A stretch of 64,000 nt of DNA, taken from NCBI RefSeq assembly GCF_002214365.1, contig NZ_CP014854.1, forward strand, positions 1 to 64,000, written 5' to 3'. Under the pieces are notes generated by a model that saw nothing but the letters and a program-made list of their open reading frames with translations, was not told the origin of the DNA and made no database searches. The position numbers were made by a program, and so were the translations under genes. The stretch comes from Thermococcus celer Vu 13 = JCM 8558 (GTDB taxonomy: Archaea; Methanobacteriota_B; Thermococci; Thermococcales; Thermococcaceae). Positions 26,463-35,989 of the stretch are shown one piece after another; position 1 is the stretch's first letter; every line of letters starts with the position of its first letter.

Positions 26463-28523
26463 TCAGAGCTCTAATTCTTCCTCGCCTTTGGGTTTCTCCT
26501 CCTCTTCCTCGGTCTTCTTGGGCAGTCCTCCGGGGCGCCTGCTCTTCTTCCTTTCGAGCTTCTTCCTGAGCTTCTCAGCCTCGTCCCAGTACCTGTAGGT
26601 GGCGCCCGCGAGCACGATGGTCAGGATGATGAAGAGGACCGCGAGCGGCTTCCACGGGTTACCCTTCTTGGCCGGGATGTAGTACTCGGTTACGTTCTTA
26701 AGTTCCTCCGCCAGGGGCCTCGGGTCGCTCATGTTGGCCAGGGTCTCGTTGACGTACGCTGGGAGCTCCTTAGCGGTCGGCCAGACCTTGACCTTCTCGA
26801 CTTTAACTATAACCTTAGGCGGGATGCTGTTGATGGTAATGAGGTTGCCGAGTTCGATCCTGTGTTCGTTTCCGAGGGGGTCGAGGTAGACGAGCGTTGC
26901 TCCCACGTTGGTGAGGTTCTCCTTCAGCACCTTCAGGTCCGCCTGAACGGTTCTGGTCTCTCCAGCTTTGATGGTTCCCAGCTTGATCGAAGAGGGGCCG
27001 TCGAGACCGGAGGGCAGGTTGAGGAGGAGGGTGGCGTTCGTCACGAACTCGTAGTTGGGGTTGCCCTTCCCTGCGGAGAGCGTGAACCTGGCTTTGACGG
27101 TATCGCCGGCTTTTGCGTCCACGTAGTTACCCCATGTGCCATTGTAGGCCTGGGCGGTAACCTCTATTCCCGGTATGCTGTAGACCCTGATTCCCTTTAG
27201 AACCGGGGAGTACACGGTTCTCTTCTCCCCCGTCTCGAGGCTCTGGTCGTCGTAGAAGGTAACGACGGCCTTGCCTATATCGAACTCACCAACCTTTGTC
27301 GGTTTGAGGACGTAGATTAGGGCGGGCATGCTCGTGAAGGCGGGGAAACTCTTGAGCGTCCAAGTCTTGGTCATGCTCACGAGCTCGAAGTCGTTTGGTA
27401 TGGGCGCCGCAACGCTGACGTCGTAGGCGTCCCCCCTGCCGAGGTTCCGGACGTTTATGGTGACCACGAGGTTGTCACCGAGGAGTATCTCCTTTGGAAC
27501 GGCGTCTATATCAGCGACGACGTTGGCCCGCCTGAGTATCGGGGTAACCTTAGCGCCAACCGGTCCGTAAACCCTGACGATGGCCCTCTTGTAGTCGGGC
27601 TCGACGTTCTGGACCGAGAGCTTGAGGGGAGCGTTGGGAACGTTCTTAGGTTCGTCGCCGGCCTCGAGGAGCATAGCGCCGAGGCTGGTGCCGCCTTTAA
27701 GGACCTCCACCTTAACGACGTTGGGGATGGTCGAAACGAGCCTGACGTAATAGGTTGTGTTGTCAGCGGTCACCGGGAGTTTCTCGTTGACGTAGAGCAG
27801 GTCGTTGTAGAGGAGAACCGTCTCGACCTGGACGGACTGGTTGGTCTCCCCGCTCTTCCTTACGATTTTGAAGTCCGTGGAAGCCACTCTGGGGACGTAA
27901 ACGTTCACGGTTGCCCCGTTGTTGACGGTGTTCGTGACCTCTATCGAGAGATAGTTGGAGTAAGAGTGGTCATTATCGAGCTTGTAACCCACGCTCCCGG
28001 CGGAGCCTTTGTCTATGGTCAGGGTGTAGGACTCGCCGTAGGGCATCGTGACCTTGAATGATGCCGTATTCCCTGAAACGGAGGTCAGCTTTATCTTAAT
28101 CCCCGGGAAGCCCTCGGGGAGGGTTATCTCGTCCCCCACGAGCATGTTCTTGTCGGAGAGGATCCTCTGAAGCGGAGACTTGAGCTCCAGCAGGACGGAC
28201 TTGGTATCGTACCTTACCCACACCAGACTCACGTTGAGGTACACGTTCGCGCTCGACGGGTAAAGGAGGTACCCTCCCTGGCTTAGGACGTACCTTAACG
28301 GACCCTGAGGACCGTTAACCTCGATGTAGATCTTGCTCCAGTTGGTGTTAACGTCCGCAAACTGAACCTCAAAGGGGCCCAGAACTGCCTTATCGCCAAG
28401 ACCGAGGGAAACGGTCGATACGCTGGCGGACTCCGGTACGCTGGCGGATTTCACTAAACGCACCCCGGGTGCCAGGGAGAAAATCATAAGGCCCAGCAGG
28501 ATTAGAGCGGTTACCTTTTTCAT
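26463..28523 (-). CDS. Secreted, membrane-anchored protein with CARDB-like domains
   Basis: A 686-residue surface protein. Residues 1-27 are a signal peptide (MKKVTALILLGLMIFSLAPG). The extracellular part is beta-rich and includes at least two CARDB/DUF11-like modules (around 335-420, with VVTINVRNLGRGDAYDVSV, and around 455-560, with ITLSAGKGNP-like spacing). A transmembrane helix lies near 625-645 (LAVLFIILTIVLAGA), followed by a highly charged cytoplasmic tail with alternating KK/RR and EEEEE runs. Family members in Thermococcales (COG1361-like) are thought to act in the S-layer or in cell-surface assembly. No ligand or enzymatic motif is seen. Confidence 0.8.
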   Translation of the reverse strand: MKKVTALILLGLMIFSLAPGVRLVKSASVPESASVSTVSLGLGDKAVLGPFEVQFADVNTNWSKIYIEVNGPQGPLRYVLSQGGYLLYPSSANVYLNVSLVWVRYDTKSVLLELKSPLQRILSDKNMLVGDEITLPEGFPGIKIKLTSVSGNTASFKVTMPYGESYTLTIDKGSAGSVGYKLDNDHSYSNYLSIEVTNTVNNGATVNVYVPRVASTDFKIVRKSGETNQSVQVETVLLYNDLLYVNEKLPVTADNTTYYVRLVSTIPNVVKVEVLKGGTSLGAMLLEAGDEPKNVPNAPLKLSVQNVEPDYKRAIVRVYGPVGAKVTPILRRANVVADIDAVPKEILLGDNLVVTINVRNLGRGDAYDVSVAAPIPNDFELVSMTKTWTLKSFPAFTSMPALIYVLKPTKVGEFDIGKAVVTFYDDQSLETGEKRTVYSPVLKGIRVYSIPGIEVTAQAYNGTWGNYVDAKAGDTVKARFTLSAGKGNPNYEFVTNATLLLNLPSGLDGPSSIKLGTIKAGETRTVQADLKVLKENLTNVGATLVYLDPLGNEHRIELGNLITINSIPPKVIVKVEKVKVWPTAKELPAYVNETLANMSDPRPLAEELKNVTEYYIPAKKGNPWKPLAVLFIILTIVLAGATYRYWDEAEKLRKKLERKKSRRPGGLPKKTEEEEEKPKGEEELEL

Positions 28524-28581
28524 GCCTTCAGCCTCCGATGGATGTTAACTAATCATCAAAAGGAAAGGGGATATAAAGATG

Positions 28582-29898
28582 TTACGGTGTTAGCCTTCTC
28601 CTATCCCTCGGGAACAGAATGACCTCACGGATGTTGTTGAGGTCGAGCATCTGTTTTATCAGCCTCTCCGCGCCGAGACCGAAGCCGCCGTGCGGGGGCA
28701 TTCCGTAGCGGAAGGCCCTGAGGTAGAACTCGAAGCTATCCGGGTTGAGCCCCTTCTCCCTGATCTGCTCGACGAGGACGTCCACCCTGTGCTCCCTCTG
28801 GCCGCCGGAGGTTATCTCCACACCGCGGTACTCGAGGTCGAAGGCACGGCTTATCTCGGGGTTGTCGTCGTACTTCATTATGTAGAACGGCTTCGCCTCG
28901 CTGGGGTACCGGTAGAGGAAGTAGAGGGGCGCGTTCTCGTTCTCCATCATGTACTCCCCGAGGAGCTTCTCGCCCTCCGTGTCTATATCCTCGCCCCACT
29001 CTATGGTTTTGCCAAGGTCGGAGAGTATCTCAAGGGCCCTATCGTAACTCAGCCTCGGGAAGGGAAGCTTCGGCTCCTCGAGCTCGAAACCGAGGGTCTC
29101 AAGCTCTTTCCCGTTGTTCTCGCGAACGTGGTCGATTGCGTGGGCGACGAGTCTCTCGAGGAGGTTCATGACCTCCTCCTCGTTCTCTATGAAGGCCATC
29201 TCGGCGTCGATGCTCCAGGCCTCGTTGAGGTGCCTCGTGGTGTTGTGCTCTTCGGCGCGGAAGATGGGCGCTATCTCGTAGACCCTGTCGAGGCCCGTGG
29301 CCATCATTATCTGCTTGTAGAGCTGGGGGGACTGGGCAAGGAAGGCATCCCTCTCGAAGTACCTCATCGGGAAGAGCTCGGTTCCCCCTTCGGTGGCCGT
29401 GGCGATTATCTTGGGTGTGTGGACCTCTATGAAACCCTCGCCGTAGAAGAAGTCCCTCACAGCTTTGAAAACGCTGGAGCGTATCTTGAAGATCGCCATG
29501 ACCTCGGGCCTTCTGACGTCCATGAACCTGTTGTCGAGCCTCGTGTCGAGCTCGGCCTTCACCTTCCCCGTCGGATCGAGGGGGAGGGGAGATTCCGCTT
29601 TACTAAGCACCTCGAGCTTCTCGGGAAGGACCTCGAAGCCCAGCTTCGCCTTTGGAGTGAAGTTCACAACGCCCTCGACGGCCACGACGTCCTCGGCCTT
29701 CAGCTTGGGTATGAGCTTGAAGATCTCCGGAGTAACCTTCTTCTTGGGGGCGGTGATCTGGACTATCCCCTCTCTATCCCGTATCCAGAGGAACTTTATT
29801 CCACCGAGGTCCTTGATCTCCCATACCCATCCGGCGACCTTGACCCTCTGGCCGTTCAACTCCTGCGTAATCTGGCTGGAGTAGTGCGTCCTGTACAT
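28582..29898 (-). CDS. aspS: Aspartyl-tRNA synthetase
   Basis: Class II synthetase that charges tRNA-Asp. The 438-residue archaeal-type protein has an N-terminal OB anticodon-binding domain (about 15-105), motif 2 [14 protein letters not shown], and motif 3 [10 protein letters not shown] near the end. The bacterial GAD insertion is absent, as usual for archaea. The ATG at 29898 has GGTGGGGG upstream; an earlier GTG is rejected. Whether it is discriminating for Asp over Asn cannot be judged from inspection. Confidence 0.96.
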   Translation of the reverse strand: MYRTHYSSQITQELNGQRVKVAGWVWEIKDLGGIKFLWIRDREGIVQITAPKKKVTPEIFKLIPKLKAEDVVAVEGVVNFTPKAKLGFEVLPEKLEVLSKAESPLPLDPTGKVKAELDTRLDNRFMDVRRPEVMAIFKIRSSVFKAVRDFFYGEGFIEVHTPKIIATATEGGTELFPMRYFERDAFLAQSPQLYKQIMMATGLDRVYEIAPIFRAEEHNTTRHLNEAWSIDAEMAFIENEEEVMNLLERLVAHAIDHVRENNGKELETLGFELEEPKLPFPRLSYDRALEILSDLGKTIEWGEDIDTEGEKLLGEYMMENENAPLYFLYRYPSEAKPFYIMKYDDNPEISRAFDLEYRGVEITSGGQREHRVDVLVEQIREKGLNPDSFEFYLRAFRYGMPPHGGFGLGAERLIKQMLDLNNIREVILFPRDRRRLTP

Positions 29899-29931
29899 AA
29901 CCCCCACCCGGAACGGTCACTAAAGGAAAAA

Positions 29932-30444
29932 TCAGATGAAGTTTATCTTTACCTCCGAGCCAACTATCTGGGAGAGTATGCTCTCGAGCACGTCTTCCTT
30001 CGCGGGAAGCTTCTTCCTGTCCCTTCTCAGCACGAGAACCTTGTAGTAGGTGCCCCCTCCCGGCTTGTAGACGACGTTGACCCCGAAGACGCTTGCTGGA
30101 TATAAGAGATCGGTGGCGAGCTTCTTAACGTCCTCGGTTCCTTTAACCTCTGCGGCCTCTATAACGCGTATCCTCTTCCCAAGTTCCCTTGTTAAGGCCT
30201 TTATGTTCTTGCCGCCCTTTCCAATGGTTATCGGGACGTCGCCTTCCCCGACCATGATTACTATTAGATCCCCGGCCTCAACCGCCTTCTTGAACTCCAT
30301 ATCAGCGTCATCGATGAGCCGGTAAAGGAGTCTCGCGACCTTAACGTCCAGCTCGGATATGATCCCTTCCTGAAGTTTTTTCTCGTCGGCCGGACAGAGA
30401 ATACCGTCGGTCTTCAAACACACCTCACAGATCGGCGCCTTCAT
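29932..30444 (-). CDS. NusA-like KH-domain protein
   Basis: A 170-residue protein with a Cys motif near the N-terminus (CEVC...C), then a KH domain with the nucleic-acid-binding loop IGKGGKNI, and a C-terminal part with YYKVLVLRRDRKKLP. It resembles archaeal NusA-related RNA-binding proteins, which lack the S1 domain. The start ATG at 30444 follows GGAGGTGAGG. It ends 33 bp before aspS and is probably co-transcribed. The precise role in transcription or translation is unknown. Confidence 0.8.
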   Translation of the reverse strand: MKAPICEVCLKTDGILCPADEKKLQEGIISELDVKVARLLYRLIDDADMEFKKAVEAGDLIVIMVGEGDVPITIGKGGKNIKALTRELGKRIRVIEAAEVKGTEDVKKLATDLLYPASVFGVNVVYKPGGGTYYKVLVLRRDRKKLPAKEDVLESILSQIVGSEVKINFI

Positions 30445-30540
30445 CTCCTCACCTCCGTCCAAAGAATGAACCTAAGGGGCTAACCCTAAATTCTGGAGGT
30501 CATTTAAAAACCTTATTATGGGAGAAAAGGCGGGAAAAGT

Positions 30541-31161
30541 TCAGATCTCGCCCTCCATCTCCCGCCTTATGCGCTCGATGAAAGCAACGGTGAAGGCGTG
30601 CCTCCCCTCCGCTATACGCCGGGCCGTTTCGGTGTACATCAAATCCTTGAGCCTCAGTATCTTCTCCTCGAAGTGCCTCAGCGAGGCCTCGACGTCCCTC
30701 CCGTGCTCGCCCGAGTACATGAAGACCCTCGCCACCCCTATCGCGCCGATGGCGTCGAGCTTGTCGGCGTCACTCAAGATCTTCGCCTCGAGGGTTCTCG
30801 GCTCGGGTCCACGGGAGAAGCGATGGGCCTCTATGGCGTGAGCGACGGCCGCTATCCTCTCCTCGGGGTAACCCAGACTTTTGAGATAGCTCCTCGCTAT
30901 CCTCGCCCCCTCAACGGCGTGGTCATCGACCTTCCCGGCGCTCTCCAGCGGTCTGGCAACGTCGTGGAGGAGCGCGGCGAGGGCCAGAACCTCGAGGTCA
31001 GCCCCTTCCTCCTTCCCCATGTGCATGCAGAGGTTGAAGACGCGCTCGACGTGGCTGAAGCCGTGGGCTCCTTCCCTATCGAAGAAGTGCCTCGCGTACT
31101 CGCGGGTTCTCTCTATGAGCCTGCGGCTCCCCTCGTCCGTTATGAACTCCTCGAGCCTCAT
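30541..31161 (-). CDS. HD-domain phosphohydrolase
   Basis: A 206-residue metal-dependent phosphohydrolase. The conserved HD signature is seen as FSHVERV, LLHDVARP and later SDADKLDAIGAIGVAR, the pattern of the YedJ/COG1418-like group. Substrates in this group are nucleotides or phosphodiesters and cannot be named. It starts 4 bp after the end of the DUF4392 gene, so it is the last gene of an operon that also has a HAD phosphatase and an FtsZ-like protein. Confidence 0.85.
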   Translation of the reverse strand: MRLEEFITDEGSRRLIERTREYARHFFDREGAHGFSHVERVFNLCMHMGKEEGADLEVLALAALLHDVARPLESAGKVDDHAVEGARIARSYLKSLGYPEERIAAVAHAIEAHRFSRGPEPRTLEAKILSDADKLDAIGAIGVARVFMYSGEHGRDVEASLRHFEEKILRLKDLMYTETARRIAEGRHAFTVAFIERIRREMEGEI

Positions 31162-31165
31162 CCCA

Positions 31166-31975
31166 TCACCTTAGCCTTTCATCCACCAGGGCGTTTAAAA
31201 GCTCGACGATTCTCTCGTGAACCTCGAGGCTTATTCCATCGACCGTTGGCGTCTGCGTTTTGGTGACACCATCTATGAGTCCGAGGCTCGATACCGTCTC
31301 GACCACAGCCCGCTCATCCCAGCGGGAAAGAAGGTTCTTACCGAACTCCAGAGAGGCCTGGGCGATGAGCCCGTAGGCCCCCCAGTTGGAGACGGCGGAG
31401 AGGATCAGCCCGTCGGTTTCAACGGTGCTCGCTATCCTCTCCCCGTGGGGAACGTGCTTCTCAACGAGGTCGCGGATCTTTCCCATTCCGGCCTCGTTTC
31501 CCCCGTCTCCTATCCCTATCGTGGGTACCCCGAGTTTCTTTGCCTCCAGGATTATCCGATCAAACGTTTTCCTCGTTATCTCAAGCCCGCTCATGGAGTA
31601 GTAGCTTCCATCCTTCGCCCTCCCGGGGGTTTCCACCGCTACGACGAGGGAGTAGTTCTCGACCGCTGGATCGTCCACAAAGCCAGGACGAAACGGTTCG
31701 AGGGCCTTCCTGACCTCGGGGTAGGTTAGTATCTCCGCCCGTCCACCGAGGGCTTCCACGGCCTTAACTATCGCAAGCGCCCCCGGCGGACCGTCGGTCT
31801 CAGCCTTCATCGCTGGAGGAATCGGGAAGCCCGTTACGACCAAAGTCCTTCCATAATTATTCAAAAATATCTTCGCAGAATTATGTAAAAAATTGGGACT
31901 CTCCCGGCGGTAGTCGAGGTAAACCCGGAGGACCCCCCTGTTGCCGACGTCGGTGTTGATTAGATGGGCTATCAC
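31166..31975 (-). CDS. DUF4392 protein, D-glutamate cyclase-like
   Basis: A 269-residue protein of the DUF4392 family, related to the C-terminal part of mammalian D-glutamate cyclase. Motifs include VVTGFPIPP, ETDGPPGALAI, IGIGDGGNEAGMG and SNWGAYGL. The enzyme probably acts on an amino acid or related small acid. GTG at 31975 was chosen as start because it overlaps the stop of the preceding 60-residue ORF as GTGA; the longer frame upstream is out of step with that gene. Its N-terminus is then MIAHLINTDVGNRG. Confidence 0.8.
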   Translation of the reverse strand: MIAHLINTDVGNRGVLRVYLDYRRESPNFLHNSAKIFLNNYGRTLVVTGFPIPPAMKAETDGPPGALAIVKAVEALGGRAEILTYPEVRKALEPFRPGFVDDPAVENYSLVVAVETPGRAKDGSYYSMSGLEITRKTFDRIILEAKKLGVPTIGIGDGGNEAGMGKIRDLVEKHVPHGERIASTVETDGLILSAVSNWGAYGLIAQASLEFGKNLLSRWDERAVVETVSSLGLIDGVTKTQTPTVDGISLEVHERIVELLNALVDERLR

Positions 31976-32154
31976 TCCCGTTCGACCTCGTAGGCGATTA
32001 TCCTGACCCTCTTGCCCTTTATCGCCTCCTTGAGCTTCCACCACAGCTCCGTCGGTTCCTCGCTCCTGTGGGTCAGCTCGTGGCCGTTCTGGAGCTTGAC
32101 CTTTTTCTCCCTGTAACCAACGAACACGCCTTCCAGGTCGAATATCTCCTTCAT
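31972..32154 (-). CDS. Small conserved protein, 60 residues
   Basis: A short basic protein (MKEIFDLEGVFVGYREKKVK...), ending in AYEVERE. Its start overlaps the stop of the HAD phosphatase gene (ATGA), and its end overlaps the start of the DUF4392 gene (GTGA). The tight coupling makes it a real gene. A beta-rich small fold is likely from alternating hydrophobic residues. No family recognised. Confidence 0.7.
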   Translation of the reverse strand: MKEIFDLEGVFVGYREKKVKLQNGHELTHRSEEPTELWWKLKEAIKGKRVRIIAYEVERE

Positions 32155-32795
32155 TCCCATCCCCCCAGTATCTTTCTAAGCTCGTGAAGGCTCCTTACCT
32201 CGTAATCGGCCATGTTGTATCCGTTCTCACCATCCCGGTTTATCCACACGGCGGTCATCCCGAGGTTTTTGGCGCCGTAAACGTCCTGACTGAGGGAATC
32301 TCCAACCATAATTGCCTCCGACGGCTCGGCGCCAAGCTTTTCGAGGGCGTAGAGGAATATTTTTGGTTCGGGCTTTATTGCGTTAACGTCATCACGGGTG
32401 ACGACAACGTCAAAGTAATCCAGCAGTCCGACGAGTCTGAGTTTCAGCCGCTGGTACTCCGGCCCGCTCGTCACGACGCCGAGCCCGTATCCGGCGTTTC
32501 TAAGCCACTCCAGGGTCGGGATCGTGTCGGGGTAGACGTGAAGCTTGTGCGGGTAACTCCTCAAAAGCTCCTCGTACCTGAGGTCGAGCTCAAAGAGCTT
32601 GAAGAAGAAGTTCCAGTCGTGCCAGTCGTAGGTGTCCCTCCTCCCGAAGATCTCGCTTAGAAACCGCTCCCTGGCCTCTTCTCTGGTGATCCCGAACTTC
32701 CTGGAGAGCTTCTCGTAAACCCTGGGGAGAAATAGCTGGATGAGAGGCATCTCCGTCAGTATCGTCCCGTCTATGTCGAAGAGAACCGCCTTCAT
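32151..32795 (-). CDS. HAD-superfamily hydrolase
   Basis: A 214-residue HAD phosphatase of subfamily IA: motif I LFDIDGTIL, motif II VTSGPEYQ, motif III with Lys in KPEPKIF and Asp in MVGDSLSQDVYGAKN. The helical cap of about 70 residues suits small phosphorylated substrates such as sugar or nucleotide phosphates. It lies directly downstream of the FtsZ-like gene with 1 bp between stop and start. Confidence 0.85.
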   Translation of the reverse strand: MKAVLFDIDGTILTEMPLIQLFLPRVYEKLSRKFGITREEARERFLSEIFGRRDTYDWHDWNFFFKLFELDLRYEELLRSYPHKLHVYPDTIPTLEWLRNAGYGLGVVTSGPEYQRLKLRLVGLLDYFDVVVTRDDVNAIKPEPKIFLYALEKLGAEPSEAIMVGDSLSQDVYGAKNLGMTAVWINRDGENGYNMADYEVRSLHELRKILGGWE

Positions 32796-32796
32796 T

Positions 32797-33552
32797 TTAC
32801 CACCCCTTGACCAGGAGCGCCAGTATCTCGACCTCTCTGGTTAGGTTCTCGTCCATAACCACGCCCCAGATGATGTCCTTCTCGGCCAGTATATCCTGAA
32901 ATCTCTTGAGGATCCCGTGGGCGTCCTTCAGCGGGAAGTCCTTTCCAACGAGGATCCCCACGAGCCCCCTGTCCCAGATGCCCCAGTGCCACCCGAAGTC
33001 GACCTTCCGAAGGGTGCGGAGGATCCCGACGTTGCCGCCGCGTATCATGTTGAAGAGGTCCGCGTAGTCTATGTTGACGAGCATCTGGGTCTCGAGGTAG
33101 TAGTGGAGCCGGGAGAACATGTCGGCGATGCTCCTTGAGGCCTCTTCAAACGCGGCTGACAGCGAGGCCTTCTCATCCGTGAGAAAGTCCCAGAGGGAAT
33201 CGTAGAAGACCGTTTCAAAATCCTTAGCCCAGGGGGGCTTCTTCCCAACGGCGAGTTCCTTTCCGGGGGTTAGAACGTACGCGAGTTTTATTGTGTCACC
33301 CGGGGCACTATCGATTATTATCTCCCTGAGCTCGTGGTTCACCTCCTTGTCCTCGAAGATTAGCCAGAGGAACGTGTTCTCGGGGAGGCGGGAGAAGAAT
33401 CTCCTGAGCCGCTCCTCGTACCTATCGGAGTTGGGAAGAAGGTAGTAGGCGGGGTTAACGGTTACCTTGACCACTCCATCGGCGGTTATCCCGTTGACTA
33501 TCCTTGCCCCCGCGTTTCCGATTCCAACGAAAAGATGGGCAAAAGACCGCAT
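32797..33552 (-). CDS. Divergent FtsZ/tubulin-superfamily-like protein
   Basis: A 251-residue protein whose two ends resemble FtsZ. GIGNAG (10-15) corresponds to the FtsZ T1 loop GVGGAG. VNIDYADLFNMIRGGNVGILR matches the T7 region NxDFADV of FtsZ, and the C-terminus LVGILVGKDFPLKDAHGIL...IIWGVVMDENLTREVEILALL matches the final FtsZ helix and strands. The tubulin signature GGGTGTG (T4 loop) is absent and the GTPase half is shortened, so GTP hydrolysis is doubtful. It may be a regulator or an inactive relative. The neighbouring HAD, DUF4392 and HD genes give no clue. This is a recognition by eye and needs a profile search. Confidence 0.6.
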   Translation of the reverse strand: MRSFAHLFVGIGNAGARIVNGITADGVVKVTVNPAYYLLPNSDRYEERLRRFFSRLPENTFLWLIFEDKEVNHELREIIIDSAPGDTIKLAYVLTPGKELAVGKKPPWAKDFETVFYDSLWDFLTDEKASLSAAFEEASRSIADMFSRLHYYLETQMLVNIDYADLFNMIRGGNVGILRTLRKVDFGWHWGIWDRGLVGILVGKDFPLKDAHGILKRFQDILAEKDIIWGVVMDENLTREVEILALLVKGW

Positions 33553-33560
33553 GACGACCC

Positions 33561-34781
33561 CTACTCAAGGGTCGCATGCTTCCTCTTCATATCCTTTTCG
33601 GTCTTCTGGAAGGTTGCCATCAGGAGGGCTATGACGCCATCGAGGAAGACCATCGTGGAGTCCTCGAAGAGGGTTCCCATCGGGGCCGTCCATTTGTACT
33701 TGGTGAGCATCTGCCTCGCTATGTAATCGGCTGGAACGTCCGTCTTGGCCCTCCCCGGTATCTCGACGACGACATCGGCGAGTTTTCCGAGGGTTGAGTT
33801 CGCGTAGGACGTTATCGCCACGACCTTTCCGCCCTGTTCCTTGGCTATCTTAGCGGCGTCGATGATGGTGTTGGTCTCACCGGAACCGCTGATGGCCACG
33901 AGCAGGTCCCCGGGCTCGAAGGCGGGCGTTATGGTCTCGCCGACCACGTAAACGTTGAAGTCGAGGTGCATGAGGCGCATCGCAAAGGCCTTGCCGACGA
34001 GACCGCTCCTCCCGGCACCGTAGATGAATATCTTGTTGGCCCCTATCATGGCATCAACGAAGCCGCGAACGTGCTCTATCCTGAGTTCCTGCGCGACGTT
34101 GTTTACATGCTCGGTTATGTCCACCATGGCCTTCCTTATCGTCATCATGTACTCTCCCCAGAAGAGGTCTATTATCTTCCTGGTTACTTCCTCCGGATCC
34201 TTGGCCTTTGTTATCGCTCCACCCACTATCACAATCGTCGCCCCGAGCTCTATGACCTTCGGGATGGTCTCGAGGTTGAGTCCGCCCGCAACCGCAACGG
34301 GAACGTTGACGGAGTTGACGACCTTTCCGAGGTCTTCGAGCGGACTCTTGCCCTGAACCTGCTCGTCTATGCCCGTGTGAACGAGGATGTAGTGAACACC
34401 CATCTTCTCGAGCTCCTTGGCCCGCTTGACCTTGTCCTTAACGCCGATTAGATCGACCATAACCCTGATTCCATACCTCCTGGCCACCTCAACGGCGTCC
34501 TTTATCGTCTTGTCGTCCGCGACGCCGAGGATGGAAACGACGTCCGCACCGTGCCTCGCGGCCATCTCGACCTCGAGGGCGCCGGTGTCCATGGTTTTCA
34601 GATCCGCGACGATCTTCCTGTCCGGAAAGCGTCTCTTGAGGAGCTCAACCGCGCGCATGCCCTCCTTCTTGATGAGGGGTGTTCCAACCTCCAGCCAGTG
34701 GGCGCCACCGCGGGCCGCCTTCTCCGCGATAGAAATGGCGGTTTCGATGTCCGTAAGATCAAGGGCAACCTGAAGTATCAT
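33561..34781 (-). CDS. Bifunctional 3-hexulose-6-phosphate synthase/6-phospho-3-hexuloisomerase
   Basis: Two enzymes fused. Residues 1-210 are hexulose-phosphate synthase (TIM barrel of the OMP decarboxylase group; VADLKTMDTG, HTGIDEQVQG). Residues 215-406 are phosphohexuloisomerase, a SIS domain (YGAGRSGLVGKAFAMRL, ISGSGETNTI). In Thermococcales the pair runs in reverse to make ribulose 5-phosphate from fructose 6-phosphate, because the oxidative pentose phosphate route is missing. The fusion is a hallmark of this order. It begins the operon that continues with the FtsZ-like and HAD genes. Confidence 0.95.
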   Translation of the reverse strand: MILQVALDLTDIETAISIAEKAARGGAHWLEVGTPLIKKEGMRAVELLKRRFPDRKIVADLKTMDTGALEVEMAARHGADVVSILGVADDKTIKDAVEVARRYGIRVMVDLIGVKDKVKRAKELEKMGVHYILVHTGIDEQVQGKSPLEDLGKVVNSVNVPVAVAGGLNLETIPKVIELGATIVIVGGAITKAKDPEEVTRKIIDLFWGEYMMTIRKAMVDITEHVNNVAQELRIEHVRGFVDAMIGANKIFIYGAGRSGLVGKAFAMRLMHLDFNVYVVGETITPAFEPGDLLVAISGSGETNTIIDAAKIAKEQGGKVVAITSYANSTLGKLADVVVEIPGRAKTDVPADYIARQMLTKYKWTAPMGTLFEDSTMVFLDGVIALLMATFQKTEKDMKRKHATLE

Positions 34782-34934
34782 TCCCTCGCCTCCAGGGAGT
34801 TTTCGTTTTAACCTTACGGGGCTACTTTTTAAACTTTGGCATCAGAATTTGACAGAATTGTGTCCAAGGACCAACGTCGGGAACTCCCACCAACGTTTAA
34901 AAGGTGGGGAGGTGATTTTCGGTGGGTGGAATCG

Positions 34935-35660
34935 ATGGTAACGTTCATCCCCTTCGGCGAGAAGCCCAACAGGGAGGGTGTTCTCTACGTTCTGAAGCTC
35001 CTCAAGAGGAACAAGCTCATCGACGATTACATGATAGTGGAGTCGAGCCGGGTTGAACTGCTGGCCGACCGTGTACCGATGGATAGCGCGTACATAATCG
35101 GCGAGCACCTCGCCACCTACGGCATAATAGAAAAGCTCCGTCCGCAGTCCCTTATCAGCGTTGACGCCCACACCGACCTCATGCACGACTACCTCGACCA
35201 CGGCTCGTGGTTGGCATACTCCCTCGAGGAGCGCAAGGTAAATAGAGCGGCCGTTCTCGCGCCGGTTCTAATGATACCGACCACCGAGAGGACCCAGCTT
35301 TGGACGCGGAGGGTCAAGGTATTCCCCGCGTTGCTCAGAAGCAGAAGGATCAGAGGGAAATGGAGGGCCTACAGAAACCTTCAAACCAGCTCCCTTGAGG
35401 AGATAATCGCGGAAACGAAGAGGTACCTGGGGGAGGAGATCTACCTGACAGTTGACCTCGACGTCCTCCGCCCGGAGTACAGGATAGCCCGCTTCCAGCA
35501 CGGCGAGTTAACGCTTGGAGAACTCCTCGATCTGCTCGAGGCGATAAAGGAGAACTTCAGGATAATCGCCTTCGACATAGCCGAGGTCTCCGATAGGATC
35601 CGTCGCTCGAGACTTGGAAAGAAGGCCTTCCTGGAGGTATTTCAACTTTTAGCTGGGTGA
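34935..35660 (+). CDS. Arginase/ureohydrolase-like protein
   Basis: A 241-residue protein with the manganese-ligand pattern of the arginase fold: SVDAHTDLMHD and LTVDLDVL. The histidine between D and D and the second DxD are in place, but other ligands of true arginases and agmatinases are less clear, and the middle is divergent with many basic residues (RRVKVFPALLRSRRIRGK). The start was put at MVTFIPFGEK (GGTGG upstream); an extended form from 34836 is possible, but a TATA-like TTTTTAAACT lies near 34825-34834. It shares an operon with a zinc-ribbon protein and a small HTH protein. Confidence 0.65.
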   Translation: MVTFIPFGEKPNREGVLYVLKLLKRNKLIDDYMIVESSRVELLADRVPMDSAYIIGEHLATYGIIEKLRPQSLISVDAHTDLMHDYLDHGSWLAYSLEERKVNRAAVLAPVLMIPTTERTQLWTRRVKVFPALLRSRRIRGKWRAYRNLQTSSLEEIIAETKRYLGEEIYLTVDLDVLRPEYRIARFQHGELTLGELLDLLEAIKENFRIIAFDIAEVSDRIRRSRLGKKAFLEVFQLLAG

Positions 35661-35665
35661 TCCGA

Positions 35666-35989
35666 ATGAACGGCCCGACGGACGAGGAGATAAGGAACGT
35701 CATAATGCCCCTCATGCTCTCCGGGGCGAAGATGCTCGACAGGCACTGCCCCAAGTGTGGCTCGCCGCTCTTCGAGAAGGACGGCAGGGTCTTCTGCCCG
35801 GTCTGCGAATATCGAGAAAAGCGGAGAAAAGCGGAGACGAAGGGCGTCGAGGAGAGATTAAGGGAGAAGCTGAACGAACTGGCCAACTCCCTTCCGGACG
35901 ATATAGGGGGGCTTGAGAAACATTTAAGGGTGATGGAGAAGATAATAGAGGTGTTGGAACGCTATAAAAAACTGGAGGGAGGGGAATGA
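35666..35989 (+). CDS. Zinc-ribbon protein of the Sjogren/scleroderma autoantigen 1 family
   Basis: A 107-residue protein with one zinc ribbon, CPKC-GSPLFEKDGRVF-CPVC, preceded by MPLMLSGAKMLDRH, the family signature, and followed by a charged coiled-coil-like helix. Function is unknown in archaea. The ATG follows GGGTGAT. The stop overlaps the next ATG (ATGA). Confidence 0.85.
   Translation: MNGPTDEEIRNVIMPLMLSGAKMLDRHCPKCGSPLFEKDGRVFCPVCEYREKRRKAETKGVEERLREKLNELANSLPDDIGGLEKHLRVMEKIIEVLERYKKLEGGE

Noticed and set aside
32797-33552. Bona fide cell-division FtsZ
   Set aside because: GGGTGTG signature missing and length only 251 residues, so it cannot be called a functional FtsZ.
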